Assembly: GCF_024662235.1 (NCBI RefSeq)
Contig: NZ_CP096276.1
Location: 4,712,001 to 4,776,000 of the forward strand
Length of the DNA: 64,000 nucleotides
Source of the DNA: Pimelobacter simplex
GTDB taxonomy: Bacteria > Actinomycetota > Actinomycetes > Propionibacteriales > Nocardioidaceae
Reading direction: 5' to 3'
Both the position numbers and the translations under genes were made by a program. Position 1 is the stretch's first letter; each line of letters opens with the position of its first letter. Positions 1-10,033 of the stretch are shown one piece after another. Below the pieces are notes generated by a model. The model was not told the DNA's origin. It worked only from the letters and a program-made list of their open reading frames with translations, and made no database searches.

Positions 1-215
1 AGGTGCTCGCCGGAGATCTCCATCAGCCGCCAGCCGGGCACGTAGACCCCCTGGGACTCCTCGATCAGTCCGTAGTCGCGCAACGAGCGGACGTACCGGT
101 ACGCCGTGCTCGTCGCCAGCCCCAGCTCCTCGGCGACCTCCGCGACGGTCACCTGACCGTTGCGGGCGATCGCGATGAGGACGTCAAGTCCGCGGGTGAA
201 GGAGTTCTGCGCCAT
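1..215 (-). CDS. IclR-type transcriptional regulator, N-terminal part (cut by window edge)
   Basis: About 71 residues are visible, beginning MAQNSFTRGLDVLIAIARNG and continuing into a helix-turn-helix (VTVAEVAEELGLATSTAYRYV). This is the winged-helix DNA-binding start of the IclR family; the ligand-binding domain lies outside the window. The ATG at 213-215 is chosen because it opens the typical 'S..RGLDVL' start of the family. It follows the YihY gene with a gap of 15 bases on the same strand and may be co-transcribed with it. The regulated target cannot be told from the window. Confidence 0.8.
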   Translation of the reverse strand, partial: MAQNSFTRGLDVLIAIARNGQVTVAEVAEELGLATSTAYRYVRSLRDYGLIEESQGVYVPGWRLMEISGEH

Positions 216-230
216 GACCGTGCTGCCGGC

Positions 231-1352
231 TCAGATCGACGGCGGCGGGGGCAACCGGAACGGCTGGGTGGGCTCCTCGGCGGCCTCCGGACGCGGGGGC
301 CGGCCGGGGATGTGCTGCTTGTGCACCTTCTCGGTGCGCGGGTCGAGCACGATCTCGTGGGAGTCGCCGTCGCGTCCGTCGAAGCGCACCGCGACCGTCT
401 CGAAGCCCTTGTGCCGCTGCATCTGGGCGTACATGGCGTACGCACGGCGGTCGGCCTCGGTGAGGTCGACGGAGTCGGTGAACGGCGTCAGCAGGGCCCG
501 CGGCCACAGCTTGCGGGCGAGGACGACGTTGACCTCGATACCGAGGACACCCATCACCGCGCCGATGTAGAGCAGGCCCATCAGGCCGAGGACCAGGCCG
601 AACGTGGCCATGTTGTTGCGGTCCGTGCTGGCGACGACGTTGGTGACGTAGGCCGTGCCGATCCACTGCAGGAACTGCCACATCACGGCGACCGTGAACC
701 CGCCCGGTGCGGCGCGGATGCCGCGGTCCCGGATCGCGCGGGCCGCCGCCATCCGGAGCAGCACGGTCATCACCGAGCCGAGGATCACCACCGTCAGGAG
801 CCGCACCAGCCAGTGGAACCAGGTGTGCCGGGAGAGCGCGCCCACCAGGTTGGTCTCGGTGAGCACCGCCGAGCCGACCGAGATCGCGAAGATGAAGGTG
901 CCCGCGACGAGCAGCAGGAAGAGGCTGTTGACCCGGGTCATCAGCGGGTGCGGGCGGCTGTTGCGCGGCACCGCCCAGGCGGCCGACTGGACGTTCTGGA
1001 GCGCGAGGCCGAGCCCGAGCGCGCCGTACAGCGCCGTCAGGGAACCGACGATGATGCCCCCGGTCGACCCCTGGATCCCGGCCGGCCGGCCGAGCGCGTC
1101 ACCGATGATCGGGAACTGGCCGAGCGCCGAGTCGAGGACCTGCTCCTGGAGGCGCGGGTTGCCGTCGAGGAAGAAGCCGAGGATCGACGTGGCGAGCAGC
1201 AGCAGCGGGAAGATCGAGAGGAACGCGTAGAACGTCAGGATCGCTGCCAGGTAGTTGCCCTGGTCGTCGAAGAACTTGTAGATGACGGCAAGCGGAAAGC
1301 CGACAACGGAATTCTTCCGTTGCCCGCGATCGATGTTGCCGACGACACCCAC
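231..1352 (-). CDS. YihY/BrkB family inner-membrane protein
   Basis: 373 residues with a GTG start. The N-terminal part carries a hydrophobic stretch reading YLAAILTFYAFLSIFPLLLL, a hallmark of the YihY/BrkB (formerly 'ribonuclease BN') family. About six membrane segments follow, then a charged cytoplasmic tail of roughly 90 residues ending in a proline-rich stretch. The family is conserved in bacteria, is not a nuclease, and has no settled biochemical role. It precedes the truncated IclR gene by 15 bases. Family assignment is firm; function is unknown. Confidence 0.9.
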   Translation of the reverse strand: MGVVGNIDRGQRKNSVVGFPLAVIYKFFDDQGNYLAAILTFYAFLSIFPLLLLATSILGFFLDGNPRLQEQVLDSALGQFPIIGDALGRPAGIQGSTGGIIVGSLTALYGALGLGLALQNVQSAAWAVPRNSRPHPLMTRVNSLFLLLVAGTFIFAISVGSAVLTETNLVGALSRHTWFHWLVRLLTVVILGSVMTVLLRMAAARAIRDRGIRAAPGGFTVAVMWQFLQWIGTAYVTNVVASTDRNNMATFGLVLGLMGLLYIGAVMGVLGIEVNVVLARKLWPRALLTPFTDSVDLTEADRRAYAMYAQMQRHKGFETVAVRFDGRDGDSHEIVLDPRTEKVHKQHIPGRPPRPEAAEEPTQPFRLPPPPSI

Positions 1353-1396
1353 GGCCAGAACCTACGGCATCGCACCGCTCACGCTCGGGAGGGTCC

Positions 1397-2317
1397 TCAT
1401 GCCAGCAGCGCGGCGATCCCGATCGCGACCGGCGCCGAGGCCAGCGTCGAGACGAAGATGGCGTCCCGCGCGAGCAGGATCGCCCGGTCGTAGCGCATCG
1501 CCACGACGAACACGTTCTGCGCCGTCGGCAGCGCCGACAGCAGCGTCACCGCGAACAGGTCGTGCCCGTCCAGACCCACCACGAACCGCCCCACGACGTA
1601 CGCCGCCACGGGCTGGACCACCATCTTGAGCGTCGTCACCGTCGCCAGTACCCGCGGCGTCACCCCACGCCCCGGCAGGGGGCCGAGGCGGAGCGCGACG
1701 CCGTACGCGATGAGCATGGCGGGCACCGCCATCCCACCGACCAGCTCGAGCGGCGCCTGCACCGGGTGCGGCAGCGAGGTGTCCGTGGTCGCCAGCAGGA
1801 GCCCCGCGAACGACGCGATCGTGAGCGGGTTGGTGACCGGCCGGGACAGGATCTTGGCGATGCTCGGCCGCTCGGGACTGGTGACCACGTCGAGCACCGT
1901 GAGCGCCAGCGGCTGGAGCACCAGCAGCTGCATCAGGAGCGCCGGCACGACCAGGGCGGCGTCCCCCAGCGCGTAGGCCGCGATCGGCAGGCCGAGGTTG
2001 CCCGCGTTGACGTACGCCGAGCACAGGCTCGCCACGACCGTCGTACCGGAGTCGAGGCGGCGGGCCCGCGCGATGACCACCATCAGCCCCGCACTGACGA
2101 TCACGCCCGCCGCCGTCGCGACCAGCGGACCGGACAGCACGCGGGAGGGATCGGAGTCGGCCAGGACGGTGACCAGCAGCGCCGGGCTGGCGAGGTAGAA
2201 CGAGGCGAGCGACAGGCTGCGCTGGCCGTGGGCATCGACGATGCCGCGGTCGGCGAGGAGGGCGCCGAGGGCGATCACGATCGCGATCGTCGCGAAGCCT
2301 TCGAGGACACCTCCCAC
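1397..2317 (-). CDS. AEC (auxin efflux carrier) family transporter
   Basis: 306 residues, GTG start. Nearly the whole protein is hydrophobic, with about ten membrane segments, and it contains the NAGNLGLPIAAYALG motif typical of the AEC family's first inverted half. The second half (ATVTTLKMVVQPVAAYVVGRF) mirrors it. Bacterial members export or import small carboxylates such as malate, or auxin-like acids; the substrate here is not deducible. It stands 44 bases upstream of the yihY-like gene on the same strand, so co-transcription is possible. Confidence 0.88.
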   Translation of the reverse strand: MGGVLEGFATIAIVIALGALLADRGIVDAHGQRSLSLASFYLASPALLVTVLADSDPSRVLSGPLVATAAGVIVSAGLMVVIARARRLDSGTTVVASLCSAYVNAGNLGLPIAAYALGDAALVVPALLMQLLVLQPLALTVLDVVTSPERPSIAKILSRPVTNPLTIASFAGLLLATTDTSLPHPVQAPLELVGGMAVPAMLIAYGVALRLGPLPGRGVTPRVLATVTTLKMVVQPVAAYVVGRFVVGLDGHDLFAVTLLSALPTAQNVFVVAMRYDRAILLARDAIFVSTLASAPVAIGIAALLA

Positions 2318-2371
2318 GGGGTGATCCCATCACCCCGGGCGCGGCGTACGGGACCGGGGGTGGTCGGGGCC

Positions 2372-2749
2372 TCAGGCGAGCAGGCGCTTGCGCGCGATCC
2401 CGAGATGCGCGTCCGCCAGCCGCTCGAGCTGGCTGTCCGCGAGCCGGACCAGGTCGTCCAGCAGGACGGCGTCGAGGCGGGGGTCGGCGTCCGCGACGGA
2501 GCGGAGAAGCTGCCAGCCGGCGCGCTTGCCGAAGACGGCGATGCGGAGCGTCTCGATCTCGACGACGTCGGTGAGAGCGCCCACGCGGCTGGGGGGTGGC
2601 GCCGCCCGCGGCCATGATGGTCCGGAGGCTCTCGCGCTCGGCGGTGACCTCGACGGCGATCTCGCCGACGCCGGCCGCGACGAGCAGGTCGGGGTGGTGC
2701 GGGCGACGCGGTGGGTCAGCGAGACCCGCGGTCGGACCGCGACGCCCCG
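2372..2749 (-). pseudogene. small gene of unknown family with two apparently compensating frameshifts
   Basis: The last 70 residues (from GTG at 2584) read as a well-formed helical protein ending LADSQLERLADAHLGIARKR. Just upstream, good coding sequence is found in another frame (LLVAAGVGEIAVEVTAERES, ending near 2597). Further upstream the original frame again looks coding (VAVRPRVSLTHRVARTT). The two switches fall at a G4 run (2691-2694) and a G6 run (2591-2596), so one base gained and one lost would restore a single frame. No ATG, GTG or TTG opens the 5' part. This is either a decayed gene or two homopolymer sequencing errors. I do not recognise the family. Confidence 0.45.
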
Positions 2750-3130
2750 TCAGGTCGGCTGGCCGGCCCCGCCGTCGGTCTCGTCCTGCCGCCGCTGCTG
2801 CTCGTGCCGCTTGCGCTGCTCCTCAGCCCGCTCGCGCACCTTGCGCAGGAACTCCTCGTCCTTGGCCGGGTCCTCGGACGCGAACCGCCCCCGCCGCTCG
2901 TACTCCGGGAACCCCGGCGCCGCGCCCTCCAGGCGGGTCATCGGGCGCTCGGCGGCGGGGCGGCCGGCGACGAGCCAGGCGATGGAGCCGGCGAGGGGGA
3001 AGAAGAGCACGATGAGGAGCCACCAGGTCTTGGCGAGGTGGCGGATGCCGTCCTCGCGCGAGGTGATCACGTCCACGACGCAGAAGAGCCAGAGGATGAG
3101 GATCAGGACCGGGGGCAGCAACCGCAGCAT
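2750..3130 (-). CDS. PLDc_N domain membrane protein
   Basis: 126 residues. Two membrane segments (LLPPVLILILWLFCVVDVI and WWLLIVLFFPLAGSIAWLVAG) form the short PLDc_N module that in cardiolipin synthases anchors the catalytic part. Here no phospholipase D HKD motif follows. Instead a charged, Arg/Gln-rich tail runs to the stop. Small stand-alone PLDc_N proteins are common in actinomycetes and have no known reaction. Its stop directly abuts the frameshifted gene 2372-2749. Confidence 0.85.
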   Translation of the reverse strand: MLRLLPPVLILILWLFCVVDVITSREDGIRHLAKTWWLLIVLFFPLAGSIAWLVAGRPAAERPMTRLEGAAPGFPEYERRGRFASEDPAKDEEFLRKVRERAEEQRKRHEQQRRQDETDGGAGQPT

Positions 3131-3173
3131 GGCGGCATTGTGCCCGGATCTGCCCGCCGGCGTCCCGCGAATC

Positions 3174-4771
<1,598 letters not shown>

Positions 4772-4775
<4 letters not shown>

Positions 4776-5653
4776 GGGTGCTCCTGCAGGTCGTCGGTGA
4801 TCGCGCGGTGCTCCGCGCGGGTGAGGGGGAGGTCGGCCGCGAGGACCGAGGCGGCGAGCGTGGCCGGACGCCGGGCGCCCGTGACGACGCCGACGTGGTC
4901 ACCGAGGCCGAGCAGCCAGGCGAGCAGCACCGTCGGCACCGGTACACCGTGCGCCCGCGCCGCCCGGCCGGCCTCCGGGCTGAGCCGCTCCACCGCGCCC
5001 GGTGGCCGCACGCCGCCGAGCGGCGAGGCAGCGAGCAGCGCGATCCCGTGGGCCGCGGTGAGCGCGACCAGCTCGGGCGCGGGCGGAGCGGCGGCCGAGA
5101 AGGGGTTCTGCACCGCCGCCACGGGGACGACGTCCAGCGCCTCGCGCACCTGGTCCGCCGTCACGTTGCACAGCCCGACTGCACCGACGAGACCCTCGCG
5201 GCGCAGGTCCGCGAGGGCGCCGGCGCTGTCGGTCAGCGGCACCCGCGGGTCGGGGAAGTGCAGGTAGTAGAGGTCGATCCGCTCCCGGCCCAGCAGGCCG
5301 AGGCTGCGCCGGCAGTCCGCCCGCAGCGCGGCCGGGGAGGCGTCGACCAGGTAGCGGTCGCCGTCGCGGAAGTGCCCGCCCTTGGTCGCGACGAGCACCT
5401 CGTCCCGAGCGCCGGCGCCGGCACCGAGCCGATCGAGCACCCGGCGCACCAGCCGCTCGTTGTGCCCCTCCACCCCGCGGGTGGTGTAGGCCCGGGCGGT
5501 GTCGACGTAGGTCACGCCGGCCTCGATCGCCTGGGCGAGCAGGCGCTCGGCCGGGCCGTCGTCCGCCGGGTCGGTGATCGACCATCGGGCACCGCCGAGG
5601 CCGACCCGGAGGACCTCCCGGCCGGCCACGGCGAGCGTGCGCCGAGGCGTCAC
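4772..5653 (-). CDS. aldo/keto reductase (aldose dehydrogenase-like)
   Basis: 293 residues, GTG start. The AKR catalytic tetrad is visible: D51 and Y56 in DTARAY, K91 in ATKGG, H132 in YYLHFPDP. The start (GREVLRVGLGGARW) and the ARAYTTRGVEGHNERLV stretch resemble the D-threo-aldose/L-fucose dehydrogenase branch, which oxidises free aldoses to lactones with NAD(P). A sugar-oxidising role would fit the rhamnosidase operon, but this branch also contains general carbonyl reductases. It is 13 bases downstream of the FAH hydrolase gene and overlaps the ligase by ATGA. Confidence 0.85.
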
Positions 5654-5666
5654 GACGCGCCGGGTC

Positions 5667-6530
5667 CTAGGAGGTGGCGGTGGCCTGGCGGACCCTCTGG
5701 CGCTGGTGGCCCAGGCCCTCGATCTCCAGGTCCATCACGTCGCCCTCGGCGAGGTAGGGGAAGCGGCCCGACAGCGCGACGCCCTCGGGGGTGCCGGTCA
5801 GCACGAGGTCACCCGGCGCGAGGTACACGTGACGGCTCAGGTGCCGGATGATCTCGGCGACGGTGAAGACCATGTCGGCGGTCGAGGAGTCCTGGCGCGG
5901 CTCGTCGTTGACCCACGAGCGCAGGCGCAGCGCCTGGGGGTCGATCTCGTCGGCGGGACGCAGCACCGGCCCGACGGGGCAGAACGTCTCGGCCGACTTG
6001 CCCTTGGACCACTGGCCGCCGGAGTGCTCGAGCTGGCTGGCGCGCTCGGAGAGGTCGTTGGCGATGACGTACCCGGCGACGTACGCCAGCGGGTCGGCGT
6101 CGTCGGCGAGGTGCCGCGGGGTGTCCTTGATGACGACGCCGAGCTCGACCTCCCAGTCGCTGCGGGTCGAGCCGACCGGCAGCAGAACCTGGTCGTCGGG
6201 TCCGACAACGGTGCCCGGGTGCTTGTAGAACAACACCGGGACGGCGGGCGGCTCGGCGCCGGACTCGGCAGCGTGGGCGGCGTAGTTCATGCCGATGCAG
6301 CTGACCGCCTGGGGGCGGGCGATCGGGGCGCCGATGCGCACGTCGTCGGCCAGCGCGAGCGCGGGGAGCTCACCGGCGGCGAGCGCCGCACGGGTCCGGG
6401 CGATGCCGTCGGCGGCGAGGAAGGCGCCGTCGATGTCGGCGGTCAGGCCGCGCAGGTCGTACGTCGTCCCGGCGTCGTCGCGGACCGCCGGCTGCTCGGT
6501 ACCGGGCGCGCCGTACCTGAAGAACTCCAT
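5667..6530 (-). CDS. fumarylacetoacetate hydrolase family protein (2,4-diketo-3-deoxy-sugar-acid hydrolase candidate)
   Basis: 287 residues. The FAH metal ligands are in place: E127 and E129 in DWEVELG, D159 in VIANDLSER. The closing TGTPEGV motif is also present. Members cleave C-C bonds of 2,4-diketo acids. One characterised branch, 2,4-diketo-3-deoxy-L-fuconate/rhamnonate hydrolase, yields pyruvate and L-lactate. The context of an alpha-L-rhamnosidase, sugar-type dehydrogenases and a divergent L-lactate dehydrogenase favours that branch, but the specificity is inferred. The start has a good AAGGAG site. Fumarylpyruvate or homoprotocatechuate-pathway hydrolases are the alternatives. Confidence 0.88.
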   Translation of the reverse strand: MEFFRYGAPGTEQPAVRDDAGTTYDLRGLTADIDGAFLAADGIARTRAALAAGELPALALADDVRIGAPIARPQAVSCIGMNYAAHAAESGAEPPAVPVLFYKHPGTVVGPDDQVLLPVGSTRSDWEVELGVVIKDTPRHLADDADPLAYVAGYVIANDLSERASQLEHSGGQWSKGKSAETFCPVGPVLRPADEIDPQALRLRSWVNDEPRQDSSTADMVFTVAEIIRHLSRHVYLAPGDLVLTGTPEGVALSGRFPYLAEGDVMDLEIEGLGHQRQRVRQATATS

Positions 6531-6572
6531 GGGGGAACTGCTCCTTGTGGTGCTGGTGGTGGGTGGGCGGGG

Positions 6573-7322
6573 TCAGGCGATCCGCGCGGCGATGGCCGCG
6601 GCGGCGTCCTGGAGCGAGCGGATCGCCTGGGCGATGAGCTCGTCGGTCTTGCGGACGTCGGGGATGGAGACGCTGATCGCGGGCTGGTGCTCGGCGGTCC
6701 GCGCGAGCGGGACGGCGACGCAGAAGACACCGGGCGTGTACTCGGCGTGGTCCTCGGCATAGCCCTGCGCGCGGATCTCCTGGATCTCGGCGAGGAGCGC
6801 CTCGGGCCCGGGCAGCGTGGTGCTCGTGTAGCGGGTGAACGGCTCCTCGCCGACGCGGCTCAGCACCTCGTCGTCGTCGAGCGTGCTCAGCAGGGCCTTC
6901 CCTATCCCCGTCGCGTACGCCGGCAGCCGGGCGCCGACGTGCGAGGCCAGCCGCAGCTGGTGGTCGGGGTCGACCTTGGCGACGTAGACGTTGTCGGCAC
7001 CGTCAAGCACCGCGAGCTGCACGGTCTCGTTGAGCTCGTCGCGGACCGCGGCCATGTAGGGCAGGGCGAGGTTCTCGATCGACGCGGCGCTGAGGTAGCT
7101 GCGCCCCGCCTGCCAGAGCCGGATGCCGATCCGGAACCGCTTGGTCGTCTGGTCGAGGTCGAGGAAGCCGCGCATCACCATCGTGTGCAGCAGCCCGTGG
7201 GTGCTGCTCTTGGGCAGCCCCATCTTCTGCTGCACCTCGACCAGGGTGAGCCCGTCGGGGTGCTCGGTGAGCAGCTCGAAGATGAGCAGCACCCGGTCGG
7301 CGGACTTGACCGGGGCGCTCAT
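6573..7322 (-). CDS. IclR family transcriptional regulator
   Basis: 249 residues: winged helix-turn-helix at about 5-65 (ADRVLLIFELLTEHPDGLTL, PKSSTHGLLHTMVMRGFL), then the IclR effector-binding domain (about 80-245, with YATGIGKALL). ATG 7320-7322 is used; it overlaps the stop of the MBL-like gene by ATGA, which ties the regulator translationally to the catabolic operon in which it sits. IclR proteins usually repress or activate a neighbouring catabolic operon in response to an intermediate. It is therefore the best local candidate to control the 19019-3174 operon, and its embedded position would give autoregulation. Confidence 0.9.
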   Translation of the reverse strand: MSAPVKSADRVLLIFELLTEHPDGLTLVEVQQKMGLPKSSTHGLLHTMVMRGFLDLDQTTKRFRIGIRLWQAGRSYLSAASIENLALPYMAAVRDELNETVQLAVLDGADNVYVAKVDPDHQLRLASHVGARLPAYATGIGKALLSTLDDDEVLSRVGEEPFTRYTSTTLPGPEALLAEIQEIRAQGYAEDHAEYTPGVFCVAVPLARTAEHQPAISVSIPDVRKTDELIAQAIRSLQDAAAAIAARIA

Positions 7323-8101
7323 CGCGGCACCGGGGCGACGACGTGGTCGGGGAAGCGGGTGAGCTGTCCGGCGTCGTAGAGGGTCAGCGCGACGTCGGCC
7401 GTACGGCGCACCCGGTCGTGGGCGGCGAGCGCCTCGTAGATGTTCTCGCAGATGCCGATGGGGTGGTCCTCGCGGAGGTTGCGCTCGGTGAAGTAGGCGT
7501 CGGTCATGGTGACCACGCCGGCCGCGGTGTCGACCTCGACCGCCATCGACGCGCGATGGTGCGAGCCGGTCCACCAAGTGCGCAGCCCGGGGGCGATCTC
7601 GTCCTCGTCGTCGAGCAGCCGGACCCGGTCCCAGGCGGGGCCGGTGAGATGTGCGACGACGTCGGGCGTGAGCGAGGTGTCCCGGTTGTCGTGCGGGTGC
7701 CGGTGGCTGGTGTGGAAGTGCGTCCACCCGCGCCGGGTGATGCAGATCTGCGCGTTGTCGAACGCGAGCACGTTGGCGGTCGTGTAGAGCTGCAGCGGGG
7801 TCAGCAGCACGTGCGTGATGCTGTCGAGCGGGACGCCGAGCGCGTCGAGCTGCGCGGGCAGCCACTGCCCGGGCTCGCGGCGGAAGGCCGCCCGCTCGCC
7901 GAGGAAGGCCGCCCAGCCCTCGTTCATCGCGGTCAGGTCCTGCGCCGGACCCGTGCCGACCAGCGCCCGCACCCCATCGCCCTCGATGAGGAAGGCCTGG
8001 AACGCCAGCTCGTACCACTGGTCCCAGTCGGACATCCAGTAGACCTCGGGCCCGGGGACCTCACCGGTCCCCAGCGGCAGGATCCGCACTCCGAACGTCA
8101 T
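7319..8101 (-). CDS. metallo-beta-lactamase-fold protein lacking the HxHxDH metal motif
   Basis: 260 residues. The overall order of segments follows AHL-lactonase-like MBL proteins: ALVGTGPAQ near 46-54, VPLDSITHVLLT at 90-101, a late SHHRAS (180-185) and MTDAYF (199-204). The expected HLHFDH ligand set is replaced by TPLQLYTTAN (101-110), so four zinc ligands are absent while H181/H182 and D201 remain. A working zinc hydrolase is therefore doubtful; a structural, sugar-binding or different-chemistry role is possible. The operon position, between the alcohol dehydrogenase and the IclR gene with an ATGA overlap to the latter, would suit a sugar lactonase. ATG at 8099-8101 is the natural start, with GGAG a few bases upstream. 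Confidence 0.7.
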   Translation of the reverse strand: MTFGVRILPLGTGEVPGPEVYWMSDWDQWYELAFQAFLIEGDGVRALVGTGPAQDLTAMNEGWAAFLGERAAFRREPGQWLPAQLDALGVPLDSITHVLLTPLQLYTTANVLAFDNAQICITRRGWTHFHTSHRHPHDNRDTSLTPDVVAHLTGPAWDRVRLLDDEDEIAPGLRTWWTGSHHRASMAVEVDTAAGVVTMTDAYFTERNLREDHPIGICENIYEALAAHDRVRRTADVALTLYDAGQLTRFPDHVVAPVPR

Positions 8102-8139
8102 CGCTCCTCCTTCTCCCGGCTTCTCCCCGACCACGTGGG

Positions 8140-9072
8140 TCAGGGCATCAACAGTGCTTTGGTCGTCTCGGTGACACCCGACATGAGACTCGTGAACACC
8201 TCGGCCCCCTCGGCGAGGGGGAACGTGGTGGCCCAGTCCAGCCGAACCCGGGGCGCCAGGTCGAGTGCTTCGTCGAAGTCGCGCGGGGTGTAACAGTAGG
8301 AGCCGACGACCCGCTTCTCGGCACGGACGATCTCCTGGCCGTCGAATCCGGCCGTCGCGCTGAGCAGTCCGATCCACACGGCGGTGCCGCCCGGGCGCAG
8401 GAAGTCGACCGACGCCTGGTGGGTCGCGGCGGCTCCGACGGCGTCGATGATCGCGTCGTAGCGACCCTCCAGCGCGACACCGGTGTGCGCAGCGCCGAGG
8501 CTCGCGGCGAGCTCGAGCCGGCCCGGGGCGAGGTCGGTGACGGTGACGTCGGCGGTGTGCTGCAGCGCGACGAGCAGGCAGGTCAGGCCGATGGTGCCCG
8601 CGCCGAGGATCGCGACCCGGCTGTCGGGGCCCAGACCGGCCAGGCGGACGGCGTGCACGGCGTTGGCGAGCGGCTCCACCAGCGCCGCCTCGGCGAAGGA
8701 GAGCCCCTCGGGCAGCTCGCGGACCGCGCGCTCGGGGACGACGACCCGCTCGGCGAAGGCGCCGGGGGCGTCGATGCCGATGATCGCGCGGGTCTCGCAG
8801 AGCTGCTCGTCGCCGCGGGCGCACGCCGCGCAGGTGCCGCAGCTGAGCAGCGGGTTGACGGTGACCCGGCGGCCGTCGGCCGTCGTACCGGAGAACTCGT
8901 GGCCCATGACCAGCGGCGGCTTGCGGAACTCGGTGTGGGTGATCCCGTGCAGCTCGCTGCCGCAGATGCCGGAGGCGACGACCTGGATCTCGATCTCGCC
9001 GTCGCCCGCCACGGGTTCGGGGACGTCCTGGAGCTCCACGACGCCGGGACCGGTGAACACGAGGGCCTTCAT
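8140..9072 (-). CDS. zinc-dependent alcohol/polyol dehydrogenase (MDR family)
   Basis: 310 residues. Catalytic zinc ligands C37, H58 and E59 (in GHEFSG) and the structural zinc set C78, C81, C84 and C92 are all visible. The nucleotide-binding fold reads VAILGAGTIGL. The overall pattern is that of sorbitol/threonine-dehydrogenase-like enzymes that oxidise a secondary hydroxyl of polyols or sugar acids with NAD. The protein is some 30 residues shorter than usual. It overlaps the 2-hydroxyacid dehydrogenase by 4 bases (ATGA). In this operon a role in oxidising rhamnose or its acid is likely but not proven. Confidence 0.88.
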   Translation of the reverse strand: MKALVFTGPGVVELQDVPEPVAGDGEIEIQVVASGICGSELHGITHTEFRKPPLVMGHEFSGTTADGRRVTVNPLLSCGTCAACARGDEQLCETRAIIGIDAPGAFAERVVVPERAVRELPEGLSFAEAALVEPLANAVHAVRLAGLGPDSRVAILGAGTIGLTCLLVALQHTADVTVTDLAPGRLELAASLGAAHTGVALEGRYDAIIDAVGAAATHQASVDFLRPGGTAVWIGLLSATAGFDGQEIVRAEKRVVGSYCYTPRDFDEALDLAPRVRLDWATTFPLAEGAEVFTSLMSGVTETTKALLMP

Positions 9073-9998
9073 CGCGCGGCGTCCTCGAGCAGGGCGGCGA
9101 CCTTGGCCGCGGCATGCAGGCGCAGCTGGGGCAGGGACTCGGTCGACAGGTAGGCGATGTGCGGGTTGACGAGCACCCGGGGGTGCGCGGCGACCTGCGC
9201 GGCGATACCGGTGGGCGGCTCGCTGGTGAGCACGTCGAGCGAGGCGAAGCCGAGCGTGCCGGCGTCGAGCGCCGCGAGCAGCGCGTCCTCGTCGATCAGC
9301 GCACCGCGGGCGGTGTTGACGACGTGGCCGCCCTCACCGAGCGCGGCGAGCACGGTCGCGTCGACCGCACCGGAGGTCTCGGCGGTCGAGGGCATGTGCA
9401 GGGTCAGGTGGTTGACCGCGGCGGCGAGCTCGGCGAGCGTCTCGTGCCGGGTGACGGACGCCGGGATGTCGGTCGCGAACGGGTCCCACACGTGGACCGG
9501 GAAGCCCAGCGCCGAGACGCGGTCGGCGACCGCGCGGCCGATCCGGCCGAAGCCGGCGATGCCCACGGGGTCCTGGGCCGGCGGCAGCGGCGCGGCGATG
9601 CCGGCGGTGCTCCAGCCGGCGTCGGCGACCCGGCGCGCGGCCGCGGTGAGCCGGCGGCTGTGGGCGTAGATCGAGGCGGCGGCATGGTCGGCCACCTCGG
9701 CGATGCAGTAGTCGTCGACGTTGCTGACGGCGACGCCGTGGCGGGCCGCGGCATCGAGGTCGATGTTGTCGAGGCCGATGCCGTAGCGCACGACGGCCCG
9801 CAGGCCCGGCAGCGCTGCGAAGACCCGCTCGGTCATCGGCGCCCACTGCACGAGGATGCCCTCGGCGTCCTGGGCGGCCGCGATCACCTCGTCCTCGGTG
9901 AGCACGCCGGCGAGCGTCACGTCGTACCCCTCGCCGAGCGCGGCGCGCTCGTGGGACCCGTCGCCCAGATTGGTGTCGGTGATGACGATTCTTCGCAT
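9069..9998 (-). CDS. D-2-hydroxyacid dehydrogenase (NAD-dependent)
   Basis: 309 residues. Catalytic domain halves flank an NAD-binding domain with GIAGFGRIGRAV. Active-site Arg, Glu and His are recognisable in VNTARGALID, DVLTSEPP and NPHIAYLS. Such enzymes interconvert 2-keto and D-2-hydroxy acids (phosphoglycerate-dehydrogenase superfamily). ATG 9996-9998 is preferred over longer in-frame openings because it begins MRRIVITDTN, directly at the first beta strand, and is preceded by AAGAGAG. It sits 35 bases after the SDR gene in the rhamnoside operon; the keto acid it reduces is unknown. Confidence 0.88.
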   Translation of the reverse strand: MRRIVITDTNLGDGSHERAALGEGYDVTLAGVLTEDEVIAAAQDAEGILVQWAPMTERVFAALPGLRAVVRYGIGLDNIDLDAAARHGVAVSNVDDYCIAEVADHAAASIYAHSRRLTAAARRVADAGWSTAGIAAPLPPAQDPVGIAGFGRIGRAVADRVSALGFPVHVWDPFATDIPASVTRHETLAELAAAVNHLTLHMPSTAETSGAVDATVLAALGEGGHVVNTARGALIDEDALLAALDAGTLGFASLDVLTSEPPTGIAAQVAAHPRVLVNPHIAYLSTESLPQLRLHAAAKVAALLEDAAR

Positions 9999-10033
9999 GG
10001 GAACTCTCTTGTCGTGTCGGTAGACGCCGGGGC

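Noticed and set aside
7319..8101. Active zinc lactonase
   Set aside because: The HxHxDH ligands are missing, so I do not assign hydrolase activity despite the favourable context.
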